Source of the DNA: Amycolatopsis lexingtonensis
GTDB taxonomy: Bacteria; Actinomycetota; Actinomycetes; Mycobacteriales; Pseudonocardiaceae
Reading direction: 5' to 3'
DNA length: 64,000 nucleotides
Assembly: GCF_014873755.1 (NCBI RefSeq)
Contig: NZ_JADBEG010000001.1
Span: 6,360,501 to 6,424,500 of the forward strand
The first letter of the stretch is position 1, and each line of letters begins with the position of its first letter. The notes under the pieces are model-generated. The model made no database searches. It saw only the letters and a list, made by a program, of their open reading frames with translations, and was not told the DNA's origin. Both the position numbers and the translations under genes were made by a program. Positions 33,168-42,196 of the stretch are shown piece after piece.

Positions 33168-33727
33168 GCGGTGACCAGGTCCGCGCCGGTGAAGAACGCC
33201 GGTGCGGCCGCCATCGCGGCGTCGTCCAGGAGCACGTCACCGGGGCGGCTGCCGTTGCCGAGGAGCACCCCGCCCCAGTTCATGCCCAGGTACTCGGCGC
33301 ACAGTTCCAGCGTGCCGATCAGCGGCTGGGCCTCGCGCGCGGTTTCGCTCAGCACGCTGACGCCCCACAACGACTTCCCGCGCATCCGCGGCTTGAACTC
33401 CACCGGCAGGCGCATCCACCCGGACCAGTAGTCGAGGTAGAGCTTCACGCTCGCCGCGACCGAGTACCAGTACACCGGGGACACGATCACGATGTCGGTC
33501 GCGGCGAAGGTCGCGTCCATCAGCAGCTGCTCGTTCTCCCCCGGCTCGGGGTGCGAACCGGCGCCGTGGCGGCGGTCCTCGAACGGCGGCAGCGGCACCT
33601 CCGGCAGCCGGATCCAGCGCTGCTCGACGTCCGCGGGCAGCGCCTTCGCCGCCCGCCGGGCCAGCATCTCCGTGTTGCCGCCGGCCCGCGCGGCACCCAC
33701 CAGGAACAGGAAGCTGCGGTCACTCAT
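33164..33727 (-). CDS. NADPH-dependent FMN reductase / flavodoxin-like oxidoreductase
   Basis: A 187-residue flavodoxin-fold protein with VGAARAGGNTEMLARRAAKAL (phosphate-binding loop) and SPVYWYSVAASVKLYLDYWSGW (flavin loop). It reduces flavins or quinones. ATG 33727 is chosen because GGAGGGG lies 7 nt upstream; a longer frame exists but lacks signals. It is divergent from a MarR gene with a dyad in the shared promoter, the usual layout of a MarR-controlled redox enzyme. Confidence 0.85.
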   Translation of the reverse strand: MSDRSFLFLVGAARAGGNTEMLARRAAKALPADVEQRWIRLPEVPLPPFEDRRHGAGSHPEPGENEQLLMDATFAATDIVIVSPVYWYSVAASVKLYLDYWSGWMRLPVEFKPRMRGKSLWGVSVLSETAREAQPLIGTLELCAEYLGMNWGGVLLGNGSRPGDVLLDDAAMAAAPAFFTGADLVTA

Positions 33728-33747
33728 CTCGGAACCCCTCCAGTTAC

Positions 33748-33763
33748 TTGCATGTACATATAA
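33748..33763. promoter_or_regulatory. MarR-type operator in a divergent promoter
   Basis: TTgcATGTACATatAA is a 16-bp dyad with two mismatched pairs, centred between the flavodoxin-like gene (-) and the MarR gene (+). It overlaps AT-rich -10-like sequence (TATAAA), unusual in this GC-rich DNA. Confidence 0.6.
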
Positions 33764-33805
33764 AGACTGCCCATGGACTATCCTGGCGTCAAGAGGAGGC
33801 GTGAA

Positions 33806-34222
33806 ATGACCGTCGACGAACAGGCCTGGGGACGCGTACTCGTGCTGCACGCCCGGATCGAGCAGGACCTCGCGAAAGCCCTGCAGCGACGCCACGGGCT
33901 CGGCCTGTCCGAGTACCGCGCGCTCGGCAAGCTGGTCGCCGGACCGCGGGGCGGCTTGCGGATGCAGGAGCTCGCCGACGCGATCGGGCTCAACCAGAGC
34001 TCGGTCAGCCGGATGTGCGCCCGCCTCGAGGACGCCGGCCTGACCATCCGCGACCTGTGCGAAGACGACCGCCGCGGCGTCTACTCGGTGATCACCGACG
34101 CCGGCCGCAAGCGCTACGCCGAAACCGAGCCGACCTACTGCGCGGTGCTGCGGACGGCGCTCGACAAGGCCGCGAGCGACCCGGAGCTCGCCGGCGCGGT
34201 CGCCGCCGTCCGCGGCGCTTGA
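33806..34222 (+). CDS. MarR-family regulator
   Basis: A 138-residue MarR protein with winged helix (LRMQELADAIGLNQSSVSRMCARLEDAGL, then the wing region EDDRRGVYSVITDAG). ATG 33806 is chosen over ATG 33773 because AGGAGG (33794-33799) is 6 nt upstream. It probably represses itself and the divergent flavodoxin-like gene through the dyad at 33748-33763. Confidence 0.9.
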   Translation: MTVDEQAWGRVLVLHARIEQDLAKALQRRHGLGLSEYRALGKLVAGPRGGLRMQELADAIGLNQSSVSRMCARLEDAGLTIRDLCEDDRRGVYSVITDAGRKRYAETEPTYCAVLRTALDKAASDPELAGAVAAVRGA

Positions 34223-34256
34223 CCCTTATATGCCTCAGTGGTTATATACAGGCATG
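34218..34256 (+). promoter_or_regulatory. Leaderless promoter flanked by ATGCCT/AGGCAT arms
   Basis: TTGACC ending the MarR gene region and TTATAT (34242-34247) are 17 nt apart, with the -10 box 6 nt before the ATG at 34254. ATGCCT (34230-34235) and AGGCAT (34250-34255) form an inverted repeat around the -10 box. No ribosome-binding site is present. Confidence 0.5.
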
Positions 34257-35045
34257 CCCGCGAAACTGCAGACCATCGAGGAACGCCCGGTGCTCAGGCT
34301 GGAACGCCGGCTGAAGCACGCACCCGAGCGGGTCTGGCGCGCCATCACGGACCCGGCCGAGCTCGCGCACTGGTTCCCGGCGAAGGTCGACGTCGAGCTG
34401 CGCGACGGCGGCGCGATCCGGTTCACCTTCCCCGGCGAGGACACGTCGACGACCGGACAGGTCGTGACCGCCGACCCGCCGCGCGAGTTCACCTTCGTCT
34501 GGAACGACGACACCCTGCGCTGGCTGATCTCCCCGGACGGGGAAGGCAGCCTCCTGGAGTTCACGCACACCTTCGGCCGCGGCGACCCGGCGATCGCGAA
34601 GCTCGCCGCGGGCCGCAACGCCGCCGGCTGGGACGTCTGCCTCGACGCCCTCGACGCGCGCCTGGCCGGACGGGATTTCGAGCAACCACGGGAATGGCAC
34701 GACCGGATGGCGTCCTATGTGGACGAATTCGGCCTCGGCGAGGGCGAGGTCCTCGCCGACGGCACCATCCGCTTCCGCCGCGACCTGGTCTGGAAGCCGG
34801 TCGACGAGGTCCGGGCGCTGCTGCCGGACGAACCCGGCTGGGACGTCGTCCAGGATCCGGAGGACGGCACCCGCGTCGAGCTCACCGAGGCGGCCGAAGC
34901 CGACGTCGCCGCCCAGCTGACCCGGCGGCACGAGCAGCTCGACAAGCTGTTCGCCGCCACCCACGACGTCAAGCTGCCGGACTGGCCGCCGGACCGCGTC
35001 GAGGCCGTGCGCAAGCACTACGCGGAGCGTCCGACCCAGGGTTGA
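34254..35045 (+). CDS. SRPBCC/AHSA1-type START-like protein
   Basis: A 263-residue protein whose N-terminal 150 residues form an AHSA1-like SRPBCC domain (LKHAPERVWRAITDPAELAHWFPAKVDVELRDGG, VLLEFTHTF-type strand). The remaining 110 residues include a second, shorter alpha/beta part with no named domain. The fold binds hydrophobic ligands; specific function is unknown. ATG 34254 fits a leaderless promoter with TTATAT 6 nt upstream, and no ribosome-binding site is present. Confidence 0.8.
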   Translation: MPAKLQTIEERPVLRLERRLKHAPERVWRAITDPAELAHWFPAKVDVELRDGGAIRFTFPGEDTSTTGQVVTADPPREFTFVWNDDTLRWLISPDGEGSLLEFTHTFGRGDPAIAKLAAGRNAAGWDVCLDALDARLAGRDFEQPREWHDRMASYVDEFGLGEGEVLADGTIRFRRDLVWKPVDEVRALLPDEPGWDVVQDPEDGTRVELTEAAEADVAAQLTRRHEQLDKLFAATHDVKLPDWPPDRVEAVRKHYAERPTQG

Positions 35046-35080
35046 CGCGCGCCGCCGGGGCCCGGCATTACGTTCGGTTC

Positions 35081-36187
35081 ATGCGCATCCGCGTGGTTCT
35101 CGACGTGCTGGCGGTCCTCGTGCTGGCGATCGGCGCCGGCGGCAACCTCGCCGCCGGCGCGTGGGCGCTGCCGCTGTGGCTGCCCACCTGGCTCGGCTGG
35201 ACGATCCTGCTGACGAGCGTGACGCCGATCCTGCTGCGGCGCTGGTGGCCGCGGCCCGCCTACGTCCTGTCCCTGGTGCTGACCGCGGCGGCGGTGCCGA
35301 TCGGCGGGCCGGTGCTGGCGGTCGCCGTGGTGGCCGCCGGGTGCGCGCTGTACACGTTCGTCGTGCACCGCGGCAGCCGCGCCTCGCGGATCGGGTTCGC
35401 GGCCGGGCTGCTCGGGGTCGGCCTCCTCGGCATCGTGGTGCCGAACCCGAGCACCGCGACGACGGTGAACTTCGGGGCGTCGGCACTGATCGTCGGGTTC
35501 GCGCTCGGCATCGCCGTCCACGGCCGCCGCGAGTACGCCGCGATCGAGCGGGAAAACCACGCGCGGGAAGCGGTTTCCGCGGAACGGCTGCGGATCGCGC
35601 GCGAGATGCACGACGTCGTCGCGCACAGCATGAGCCTGATCGCGGTGAAGGCCGCGGTCGGCAACCACGTCGCGCTCGAACAGCCCGACCAGGCACGGGA
35701 AGCGTTGCGGGTCATCGAAGACACGAGCCGCGAGACGCTGGCCGAACTGCGGCGCGTGCTGGGCGTGCTGCGCGACGGCACCGGCGTCCCGGCGCTGGCG
35801 CCCGCGCCGACGCTCGCCGACCTGCGCGCGCTCGCCGACCGCGCGCAGCTGACGGGCCTGTCGGTCGACCTCGCCGTCGAGGACCTCGACGAACTGCCGG
35901 CCGGCGCCGGCCAGTCGGTGTACCGGATCGTGCAGGAGGCGCTGACCAACGTGGTCAAGCACGCGGCCGCGACGACGTGCCGCATCCGCGTCACGGGCAG
36001 CGACGGCGAAGTGGCCATCGAAGTCCGCGACGACGGCCGCGGCGGCGCCGTCGTGACCCCGGGCCACGGCCTGATCGGGATGCGCGAGCGCGTGGCGGTC
36101 TACGGCGGCGAGTTTTCCGCGGGCCCGTCCGACGACGGCTTCCGCGTGTTCGCGCGGCTGCCCTACGAAACGGCGGCGGCCCGGTGA
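35081..36187 (+). CDS. Membrane histidine kinase, DesK/NarL class
   Basis: A 368-residue kinase with about five membrane helices in the first 145 residues, the H-box LRIAREMHDVVAHSMSLI (His177) and a HATPase domain (YRIVQEALTNVVKHA, VRDDGRGGAVVTPGHGLIGMRERV). ATG 35081 has TACGTT (35069-35074) 6 nt upstream, suggesting a leaderless message. Its stop overlaps the response-regulator start (GTGA), making a coupled pair. The signal is unknown. Confidence 0.92.
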   Translation: MRIRVVLDVLAVLVLAIGAGGNLAAGAWALPLWLPTWLGWTILLTSVTPILLRRWWPRPAYVLSLVLTAAAVPIGGPVLAVAVVAAGCALYTFVVHRGSRASRIGFAAGLLGVGLLGIVVPNPSTATTVNFGASALIVGFALGIAVHGRREYAAIERENHAREAVSAERLRIAREMHDVVAHSMSLIAVKAAVGNHVALEQPDQAREALRVIEDTSRETLAELRRVLGVLRDGTGVPALAPAPTLADLRALADRAQLTGLSVDLAVEDLDELPAGAGQSVYRIVQEALTNVVKHAAATTCRIRVTGSDGEVAIEVRDDGRGGAVVTPGHGLIGMRERVAVYGGEFSAGPSDDGFRVFARLPYETAAAR

Positions 36188-36831
36188 CCCGCGTCCTGAT
36201 CGCCGACGACCAGGCGCTCCTGCGCGGCAGCTTCCGGGTGCTGGTCGACAGCGCACCGGGCCTGGAGGTCGTCGGCGAGGCGTCCGACGGCGTCGAGGCG
36301 GTCGCCCTGACCCGGCGCGAACAGCCGGACGTCGTGCTCATGGACGTCCGGATGCCGGAAATGGACGGCATCGAGGCCACCCGCCGGATCTGCGCGGAGA
36401 CCGCGGTCCGGGTCCTGATGCTGACGACGTTCGACCTGGACGAGTACGTCTACGCGGCCCTGCGCGCGGGCGCGAGCGGCTTCCTGCTGAAGGACACCCG
36501 CCCGGCGGACCTCCTGGCGGCGATCGAGGTGGTGGCGTCCGGGGACGCACTGCTGGCGCCTTCGGTGACGCGCCGCCTGGTCGCGGAATTCGCCCGGCTG
36601 CCGACGGGCCCGGTGACGCGCTTGGCCGGCGTGACCGCGCGGGAGCAGGAGGTGCTGACGCTGATCGCACGGGGGCTGTCGAACGACGAAATCGCCGCCC
36701 GCCTGCACCTGGGGATCGCGACGGTGAAGACCCACATCGGCCGGCTGCTGCACAAACTGGCGGCGCGGGACCGGGCGCAGCTGGTGATCGCGGCTTACGA
36801 ATCGGGATTGATTCGGCCGTCGGCGCAATAA
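36184..36831 (+). CDS. NarL-type response regulator coupled to the kinase
   Basis: A 215-residue regulator from GTG 36184, which overlaps the kinase stop by four bases. The receiver domain has IADDQALLRGSF, phosphoacceptor Asp54 in VVLMDVRMPEMDG and FLLKDTRP. The LuxR helix-turn-helix is TAREQEVLTLIARGLSNDEIAARL with TVKTHIGRLLHKL. It resembles the regulator at 19101-19778, so the two systems may be paralogues. Confidence 0.93.
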   Translation: MTRVLIADDQALLRGSFRVLVDSAPGLEVVGEASDGVEAVALTRREQPDVVLMDVRMPEMDGIEATRRICAETAVRVLMLTTFDLDEYVYAALRAGASGFLLKDTRPADLLAAIEVVASGDALLAPSVTRRLVAEFARLPTGPVTRLAGVTAREQEVLTLIARGLSNDEIAARLHLGIATVKTHIGRLLHKLAARDRAQLVIAAYESGLIRPSAQ

Positions 36832-36917
36832 CGGTTCAGGTATCAGCGGCGCGCACACCGTAACCGCGATCGCGCCGCGGGCGACTCACCGGCACACGAG
36901 ATTCCGAGGTGCCGGCC

Positions 36918-37592
36918 ATGAACAATCCACCGAACAACGAAACCCTGCGGACCTACATCGCCAAGACCTACTACTCCCTCCGCTGGGGAATGGCGGGAAT
37001 CGCCTTCCTGCTCCCTTTTTTCCTGCTCTTCGTCGGCCCGCTGGCCGACACCGGCCCGCAACCGGACTCGATCAGCGGTTACTACCACACGCCGTTGCGA
37101 GACGTGTTCGTCGGCGCCCTCGTCACCACGGGAACGTTCATGGTCCTGTACAAGATCTTCACCCCGCTCGAGAACTGGCTGCTGAACATCGCGGGGGTCA
37201 GCACGATCCTGGTCGCCATGCTGCCGTGCGCGGTGCCCGAGGGCAGGCCGCCCGCCGACTTCACCTTCCCGGCCGGCCACGCGGTCTTCGCGATCATCAC
37301 CTTCGTCGGCATCGGCTTGACCGCGATTTTCTGCGCGAAGAAGACCCTCACCCTGCTCCCGGAAGACAAACAGAAGATCTTCCGCGTCACGTACCGGACG
37401 ATCGGCTGGCTGATGATCGGGCTCCCCGTCTTGGTCGGCCTTTTCGACTGGGCGGGGTGGGTCAACCTATTCTGGGTGGAAGCCGCCGGGCTGTGGGTGT
37501 TCAGCGCCTACTGGATCGTGAAAACGATCGAATTCGGCATCACGGGCGCCGAAAAGAAAGCGATCACGGGAACACCCGAACCGGTTGCCTAA
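36918..37592 (+). CDS. Polytopic membrane protein of unknown function
   Basis: A 224-residue protein with about six hydrophobic segments (starting near residues 15, 58, 88, 113, 151 and 178). I cannot assign a family with confidence; DUF998-like proteins have similar layout. The loop PDSISGYYHTPLRDVFVG after the first helix and the Asp/Trp-containing LFDWAGWVNLFWVE near the end are distinctive. ATG 36918 is chosen because GAGG is 8 nt upstream; GTG 36909 would add three residues. It ends in a 4-bp overlap with the convergent GNAT gene. Confidence 0.7.
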   Translation: MNNPPNNETLRTYIAKTYYSLRWGMAGIAFLLPFFLLFVGPLADTGPQPDSISGYYHTPLRDVFVGALVTTGTFMVLYKIFTPLENWLLNIAGVSTILVAMLPCAVPEGRPPADFTFPAGHAVFAIITFVGIGLTAIFCAKKTLTLLPEDKQKIFRVTYRTIGWLMIGLPVLVGLFDWAGWVNLFWVEAAGLWVFSAYWIVKTIEFGITGAEKKAITGTPEPVA

Positions 37593-38374
37593 CCCACCGC
37601 CCGCGTGAACGGGGCGAACCGCTTCCCCGCGTCGCCGGGGAGCGGCCGCCCGCCGAGGACCAGGCGCGGCGCCAAGGCGCCCGGCGCCAGCCCGCGCTCC
37701 CGCACCCACGCCGTGAGCGCCGGGAACCGGAACTCCGGGTCCACCCGGACCTCCCCCGGCGCCGTCCGCGCCACCCCGCGGATCAGGGCCTTCGCCTGCT
37801 CCTCCGTCTCCGCCACCACCGGGCCGATCACGGTCACGTGGCCGATGTCCACTCCGAACGCGAAGCCGCCATCGACCACGAACGGCGTGCCCAGCCGCTC
37901 CAGCAGCGCCCTCCGGTCCACGCCGTGCGCCGCGCGGTCCAGCGGTAAGACGTCCGACAGCGTCCCTGGCGCCGCGCCCGGTCCCCCGTCGTCGACAAAT
38001 CGACCCACGTGCCCCTGGCAGCCGCCGTCGAGGAGGAAGCCCATCGACTCGTACAGCGGGCGGCCGGCCCGGGACGCGTGGAGCCACACCACCGCCTCGC
38101 CCGCCGCCGCGACCGCGTGGGCCGTGATCGCGCGGCCCAGCCCCCGCCGCTCGTAGCGGGACGCGACCAGCACCATCGAGATCGACGCCACCGATCCGAA
38201 CGCCACCAGCACGGCGGTGGCGGCCAGGCCCGCGCCGTCCGGAGCCGGCACGCCGAACACGCGCCCGACCTGGTGCAGCAGCTTCCACTTCGGCGGCTCG
38301 CGCGGCCACGAGCGGGATTCGGCCAGGTCGGAGCACGCGGGCAGGTCGGCCGCGCCGAGGGTCCGGATGTCCAT
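37589..38374 (-). CDS. GNAT-family acetyltransferase with extra C-terminal domain
   Basis: A 261-residue protein. The first 130 residues are a GNAT fold with the acetyl-CoA loop ASRYERRGLGRAITAHAV and LYESMGFLLDGG. The last 120 residues form a second alpha/beta unit that is probably another, degenerate GNAT-like or substrate-binding domain (GVDIGHVTVIGPVVAETEEQAKALIRG). Its substrate is unknown. TAGGCA on the minus strand lies 6 nt before the ATG, close to the local leaderless promoter pattern. Confidence 0.75.
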   Translation of the reverse strand: MDIRTLGAADLPACSDLAESRSWPREPPKWKLLHQVGRVFGVPAPDGAGLAATAVLVAFGSVASISMVLVASRYERRGLGRAITAHAVAAAGEAVVWLHASRAGRPLYESMGFLLDGGCQGHVGRFVDDGGPGAAPGTLSDVLPLDRAAHGVDRRALLERLGTPFVVDGGFAFGVDIGHVTVIGPVVAETEEQAKALIRGVARTAPGEVRVDPEFRFPALTAWVRERGLAPGALAPRLVLGGRPLPGDAGKRFAPFTRAVG

Positions 38375-38429
38375 GGACGTTGCCTACGCCACACGCGAAG
38401 TGACCGGCAAGTAGCTAAGCTCCCGTGGC

Positions 38430-40067
38430 ATGAGCAGTGCGACGGAGCCGCTCGGGACGCCGCCCGAGGATGAACCGGACATCCACACCACGGCCGGCAA
38501 GCTGGCCGACCTGTACCGCCGGTATGACGAGGCGGTGCACGCGGGCTCGGCCCGCGCGGTGGAGAAACAGCACGCCAAGGGCAAGAAGACCGCACGGGAG
38601 CGGATCGAGCTGCTGCTCGACGAGAACTCGTTCGTGGAGCTCGACGAGCTGGCCCGGCACCGCTCGACCAACTTCGGCCAGGAGAAGAACCGGCCGTACG
38701 GCGACGGCGTCGTCACCGGGTACGGCACCGTCGACGGCCGCCCGGTCTGCGTGTTCAGCCAGGACGTGACCGTCTTCGGCGGCAGCCTCGGCGAGGTCTA
38801 CGGCGAGAAGATCGTCAAGGTCATGGACCTGGCCATCAAGACCGGCCGCCCGATCATCGGCATCAACGAGGGCGGCGGCGCGCGCATCCAGGAAGGCGTC
38901 GTCTCGCTCGGCCTGTACGGCGAGATCTTCAACCGCAACGTCAAGGCGTCCGGCGTGATCCCGCAGATCTCGCTGATCATGGGCGCCAACGCGGGCGGGC
39001 ACGTCTACTCCCCCGCGCTGACCGACTTCATCGTGATGGTCGACGAGACCTCGCAGATGTTCATCACCGGCCCGGACGTCGTCAAGACGGTCACCGGCGA
39101 GGACGTCACCTTCGAGGAGCTCGGCGGCGGCCGCACCCACAACACGAAGTCCGGCGTCGCGCACTACCTCGGTTCCGACGACGAGGACGCCATCGCCTAC
39201 GTCAAGGAACTGCTGTCCTACCTGCCGCAGAACAACCTGTCGGACGCGCCGGTCTTCGAGCCGTCGGACGCGCCGGCGGGCTTCTTCGACGACGTCACCG
39301 ACTCGGACCGCGAGCTCGACACGATCATCCCGGACTCGCCGAACACGCCGTACGACATGCACGAGGTCATCAACCGCGTGGTCGACGACGGCGACTTCCT
39401 CGAGGTCCACGAGCTGTTCGCGCCGAACATCATCGTCGGCTTCGGCCGAGTCGACGGCCAGAGCGTCGGCGTCGTGGCGAACCAGCCGACGCAGTTCGCC
39501 GGCTGCCTCGACATCGACGCGTCCGAGAAGGCCGCGCGGTTCGTGCGCACCTGCGACGCGTTCAACATCCCGGTGCTCACCTTCGTCGACGTCCCGGGCT
39601 TCCTCCCGGGCACCGACCAGGAGTGGAACGGCATCATCCGCCGCGGCGCGAAGCTCATCTACGCCTACGCGGAGGCCACGGTCCCACTGGTCACGATCAT
39701 CACGCGCAAGGCGTACGGCGGCGCGTACGACGTCATGGGCTCCAAGCACCTCGGCGCCGACATCAACCTGGCGTGGCCGACCGCGCAGGTCGCGGTGATG
39801 GGCGCCCAGGGCGCGGCGAACATCGTGCACCGCAAGACCCTGGCGAACGCGGCCAATGAGGGTCGCGATGTGGACGCCCTGCGGGCCGAGCTGATCCAGG
39901 AGTACGAGGACACGCTGCTGAACCCGTACGCGGCGGCCGAACGCGGTTATGTCGACTCGGTGATCGTCCCCGCGCACACCCGCGGGCACGTGGCGCGGGC
40001 GCTGTCGCTGCTGCGGAACAAGCGCGAGTCGCTGCCGCCCAAGAAGCACGGGAACATCCCGCTGTGA
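38430..40067 (+). CDS. accD5: AccD5-type acyl-CoA carboxylase beta subunit (propionyl-CoA carboxylase)
   Basis: A 545-residue carboxyltransferase beta subunit with two crotonase-like halves. It transfers carboxyl from biotin to propionyl- or acetyl-CoA. Oxyanion-hole glycine motifs are [11 protein letters not shown] in the first half and [12 protein letters not shown] in the second, with the CoA-binding region around [10 protein letters not shown]. It works with AccA3 (52122-53915) and the epsilon subunit encoded immediately downstream. TAAGCT (38416-38421) is 8 nt before the ATG. In mycobacteria accD5 is next to birA; here 20 kb of other genes lie between. Confidence 0.95.
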   Translation: MSSATEPLGTPPEDEPDIHTTAGKLADLYRRYDEAVHAGSARAVEKQHAKGKKTARERIELLLDENSFVELDELARHRSTNFGQEKNRPYGDGVVTGYGTVDGRPVCVFSQDVTVFGGSLGEVYGEKIVKVMDLAIKTGRPIIGINEGGGARIQEGVVSLGLYGEIFNRNVKASGVIPQISLIMGANAGGHVYSPALTDFIVMVDETSQMFITGPDVVKTVTGEDVTFEELGGGRTHNTKSGVAHYLGSDDEDAIAYVKELLSYLPQNNLSDAPVFEPSDAPAGFFDDVTDSDRELDTIIPDSPNTPYDMHEVINRVVDDGDFLEVHELFAPNIIVGFGRVDGQSVGVVANQPTQFAGCLDIDASEKAARFVRTCDAFNIPVLTFVDVPGFLPGTDQEWNGIIRRGAKLIYAYAEATVPLVTIITRKAYGGAYDVMGSKHLGADINLAWPTAQVAVMGAQGAANIVHRKTLANAANEGRDVDALRAELIQEYEDTLLNPYAAAERGYVDSVIVPAHTRGHVARALSLLRNKRESLPPKKHGNIPL

Positions 40068-40282
40068 GCGACGAAACGCGTCCCCTGCTGCGGGTGGTCC
40101 GCGGGAACCCGAGCGACGCCGAGCTGGCGGCGCTGACGGCGGTCGTCGCCGCGGCGTCGGCGGCTCCGCCCGCGAAGAAGCCGAAGCCGCGTACTTCGTG
40201 GTGGGGCGATCACGCGGCTTCGCTGCGTAGACCGCTCCACCCCGGCGAAGGTGCTTGGCGCGCTTCGGGCTTCCCCAGCTAG
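40064..40282 (+). CDS. accE: AccE, acyl-CoA carboxylase epsilon subunit
   Basis: A 72-residue epsilon subunit, which in actinobacteria stabilises the AccA3-AccD5 complex. The conserved start [24 protein letters not shown] and the late [27 protein letters not shown] are typical. The GTG overlaps the accD5 stop (GTGA), ensuring coupled synthesis. It is much shorter than mycobacterial AccE5, lacking the repeat-rich N-terminus. Its stop overlaps the convergent secreted-protein gene by 4 bp. Confidence 0.92.
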   Translation: MSDETRPLLRVVRGNPSDAELAALTAVVAAASAAPPAKKPKPRTSWWGDHAASLRRPLHPGEGAWRASGFPS

Positions 40283-41664
40283 CTCACGGCAACGGCGGTG
40301 TCGTCGACGACGAAGGACGTCTGCAGCTGTGAGCCTTCGACGCCGCTGAAGCTGAGCGTCACGGACTGGCCCGCGTACGCGGACAGCGAGAAGCTTCGCT
40401 GCTGATAGCCGCTGGCGGCGTTGAGGTTGCTGTACGTCGCCAGCGTCGTGCTGCCCGCCTTGACCGTCAGCTTGTCGTACGCGGTCGTACCCGTCTCCGC
40501 CGTGTCGATGTGCAGCCAGAACGAGAACGTGTACGCCGAACACCCGCTCGGCAGCGTCACGGTCTGGCTGACGGTGTCCGTGTGCGCGGAGCCGTAGCCG
40601 TCGAGCCAGGCGCTCCACGTCCCGGTGCGGGCGGGTTCGTCGGTGCCGTGCTGGCCGATCACGCTCGTGGACGCCGACCACGCCGTGGCGCCCGACTCGA
40701 AGCCCGGGTTGGCGAGCAGCTGCCCGGCCGTGCACCCGCCCGGCGGCGGCGTCGTGGTGCCGCTGCCCGCGAGCCACGCCGTCGCGTTGAGACCGAGGGC
40801 CGCGTTGTCGGCCGTCGAGTCCGTCCAGCCGTTGTAGAGCGTGTTGCCGGACTGGCCGGTGCCGTCGTCGGCCGGCGAGCTGTCACCCCAGATCGCGACG
40901 CGGCCGGAGCCGAAGGTGCTGGTCACGAAGAAGGCGTTGGAGTTGCCCGGCGACGACGTGCTCAGGTACGCGAGGCCTTTGACGTTCGCGTTGTCGGCCG
41001 GCTTGAGGGTGAACGTCGTGCCGTTGGCGATCAGGCTGTGCTTGACCGTGCCGAACGCGCCGTTGAGCACGGGGTTCGTGGAGTCGCTGATGGCCACCGG
41101 GTGGTCGCTGGAGATGTTCTTCAGGTCGACCGAAAAGCCGAACGGGTCGGTGTTGTCGACGCCGTTGTTCGTCATCAGGTCGTTGATGATCTCCGGGGAG
41201 TCCCAGCCGTCGTTGTTGCGGTCGCTGCCGGTGTGGTCGGAGATGAGGAACAGCCCGCCGCCGTTCTGGACGAACCGCATCACGGCGGTCTTTTCGGACG
41301 CGCTCAGCACGACGTTCGGTTCGGGCAGCACGAATTCGTCGAAGTTCTGGAGGTCCAGCGCGCCGCCGGTGCCGTAGGTGATGGTGTTGCCGGCCGGCAG
41401 CGTCTTGATGCTGTACTGCCCGGTCTTCTGCAGCGCGACACCCCACGCCGAAAGCGCGCCGGTCCAGTCGGTTTCCTTCTGCGGCGCGGAGTTCTGCACC
41501 GTCGGGTCGGGCTGGGCGGTGCCGACGATCCAGTCGGCGTTCCCGGCGGTCTCGGCCTTGGTGTTGTCGAACAGGACGCGGTGGACGGTCGCCGCGTGCG
41601 CGGGCGCGGCGGCGAGCAGACCCGCGGCGAGCGCGGCGACGGCAACGGGGATCAGGCGCTTCAT
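40279..41664 (-). CDS. Secreted protein with GATase-like domain and C-terminal carbohydrate-binding-like module
   Basis: A 461-residue exported protein: signal peptide ending AHA about residue 24, an N-terminal class I glutamine-amidotransferase-like domain (about 30-300, with [21 protein letters not shown]), a TTTPPPGG linker, and a C-terminal beta-sandwich (about 315-460, from [14 protein letters not shown] to SFVVDDTAV) of the kind appended to actinobacterial extracellular proteases and glycosidases. The catalytic function of the first domain is uncertain. AGGAG before the ATG supports the start. Confidence 0.78.
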   Translation of the reverse strand: MKRLIPVAVAALAAGLLAAAPAHAATVHRVLFDNTKAETAGNADWIVGTAQPDPTVQNSAPQKETDWTGALSAWGVALQKTGQYSIKTLPAGNTITYGTGGALDLQNFDEFVLPEPNVVLSASEKTAVMRFVQNGGGLFLISDHTGSDRNNDGWDSPEIINDLMTNNGVDNTDPFGFSVDLKNISSDHPVAISDSTNPVLNGAFGTVKHSLIANGTTFTLKPADNANVKGLAYLSTSSPGNSNAFFVTSTFGSGRVAIWGDSSPADDGTGQSGNTLYNGWTDSTADNAALGLNATAWLAGSGTTTPPPGGCTAGQLLANPGFESGATAWSASTSVIGQHGTDEPARTGTWSAWLDGYGSAHTDTVSQTVTLPSGCSAYTFSFWLHIDTAETGTTAYDKLTVKAGSTTLATYSNLNAASGYQQRSFSLSAYAGQSVTLSFSGVEGSQLQTSFVVDDTAVAVS

Positions 41665-41734
41665 GGTGCTCCTCGGCGAAGGGGAACCTGGGCGCTCCCA
41701 CTGTCACCCGGCCACGGCCCGACGAAAGTCGGGA

Positions 41735-42187
41735 TCAGATGACGTCGAGGAAAACAGTCGGGGCCTCGTTGTCGGCGACGATCCGCCCCAGCAGCCCGGC
41801 CAGCCGGTCGCGGTCCGGTGCGGGCAGGCCCGCGGCCAGCTCGTCTACGCGCCGGCACGTCGCCGCGTAGAACTCCTCCACCAGGTCGCGCCCTTCCGCC
41901 GTGAGCACGACGTGCACCGCGCGGCGGTCGTCCGGGTCGGGCTCGCGGCGGACGAGCCCGCGCCGGACCGCGCGGTCGACCAGGCCGGTGAGGCTGGACT
42001 TCTCCAGGCCGAGCGTCGCGCCGAGCTCGCCCATGCCGTACGGCTGCGCCATCAGCACGCACAGCAGCTGCCCCTGCTGCACGGTCAGCCCGTACTCGCG
42101 GGCCGACTCGGCGTAGACGGCGTTCACCAGGAACGACGCCCGCACGAGCCCGGCCACGACACCGAGGTCCTCCCCGCGTTTCCCCAT
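41735..42187 (-). CDS. MarR-family regulator of the LLM oxidoreductase operon
   Basis: A 150-residue MarR protein with winged helix (MGELGATLGLEKSSLTGLVDRAVRRGL and wing REPDPDDRRAVHVVLTAEG). It is the second gene behind the LLM oxidoreductase, 9 nt after its stop, and likely represses the operon through the double dyad at 43105-43152. Confidence 0.88.
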   Translation of the reverse strand: MGKRGEDLGVVAGLVRASFLVNAVYAESAREYGLTVQQGQLLCVLMAQPYGMGELGATLGLEKSSLTGLVDRAVRRGLVRREPDPDDRRAVHVVLTAEGRDLVEEFYAATCRRVDELAAGLPAPDRDRLAGLLGRIVADNEAPTVFLDVI

Positions 42188-42196
42188 CGCACCAGC

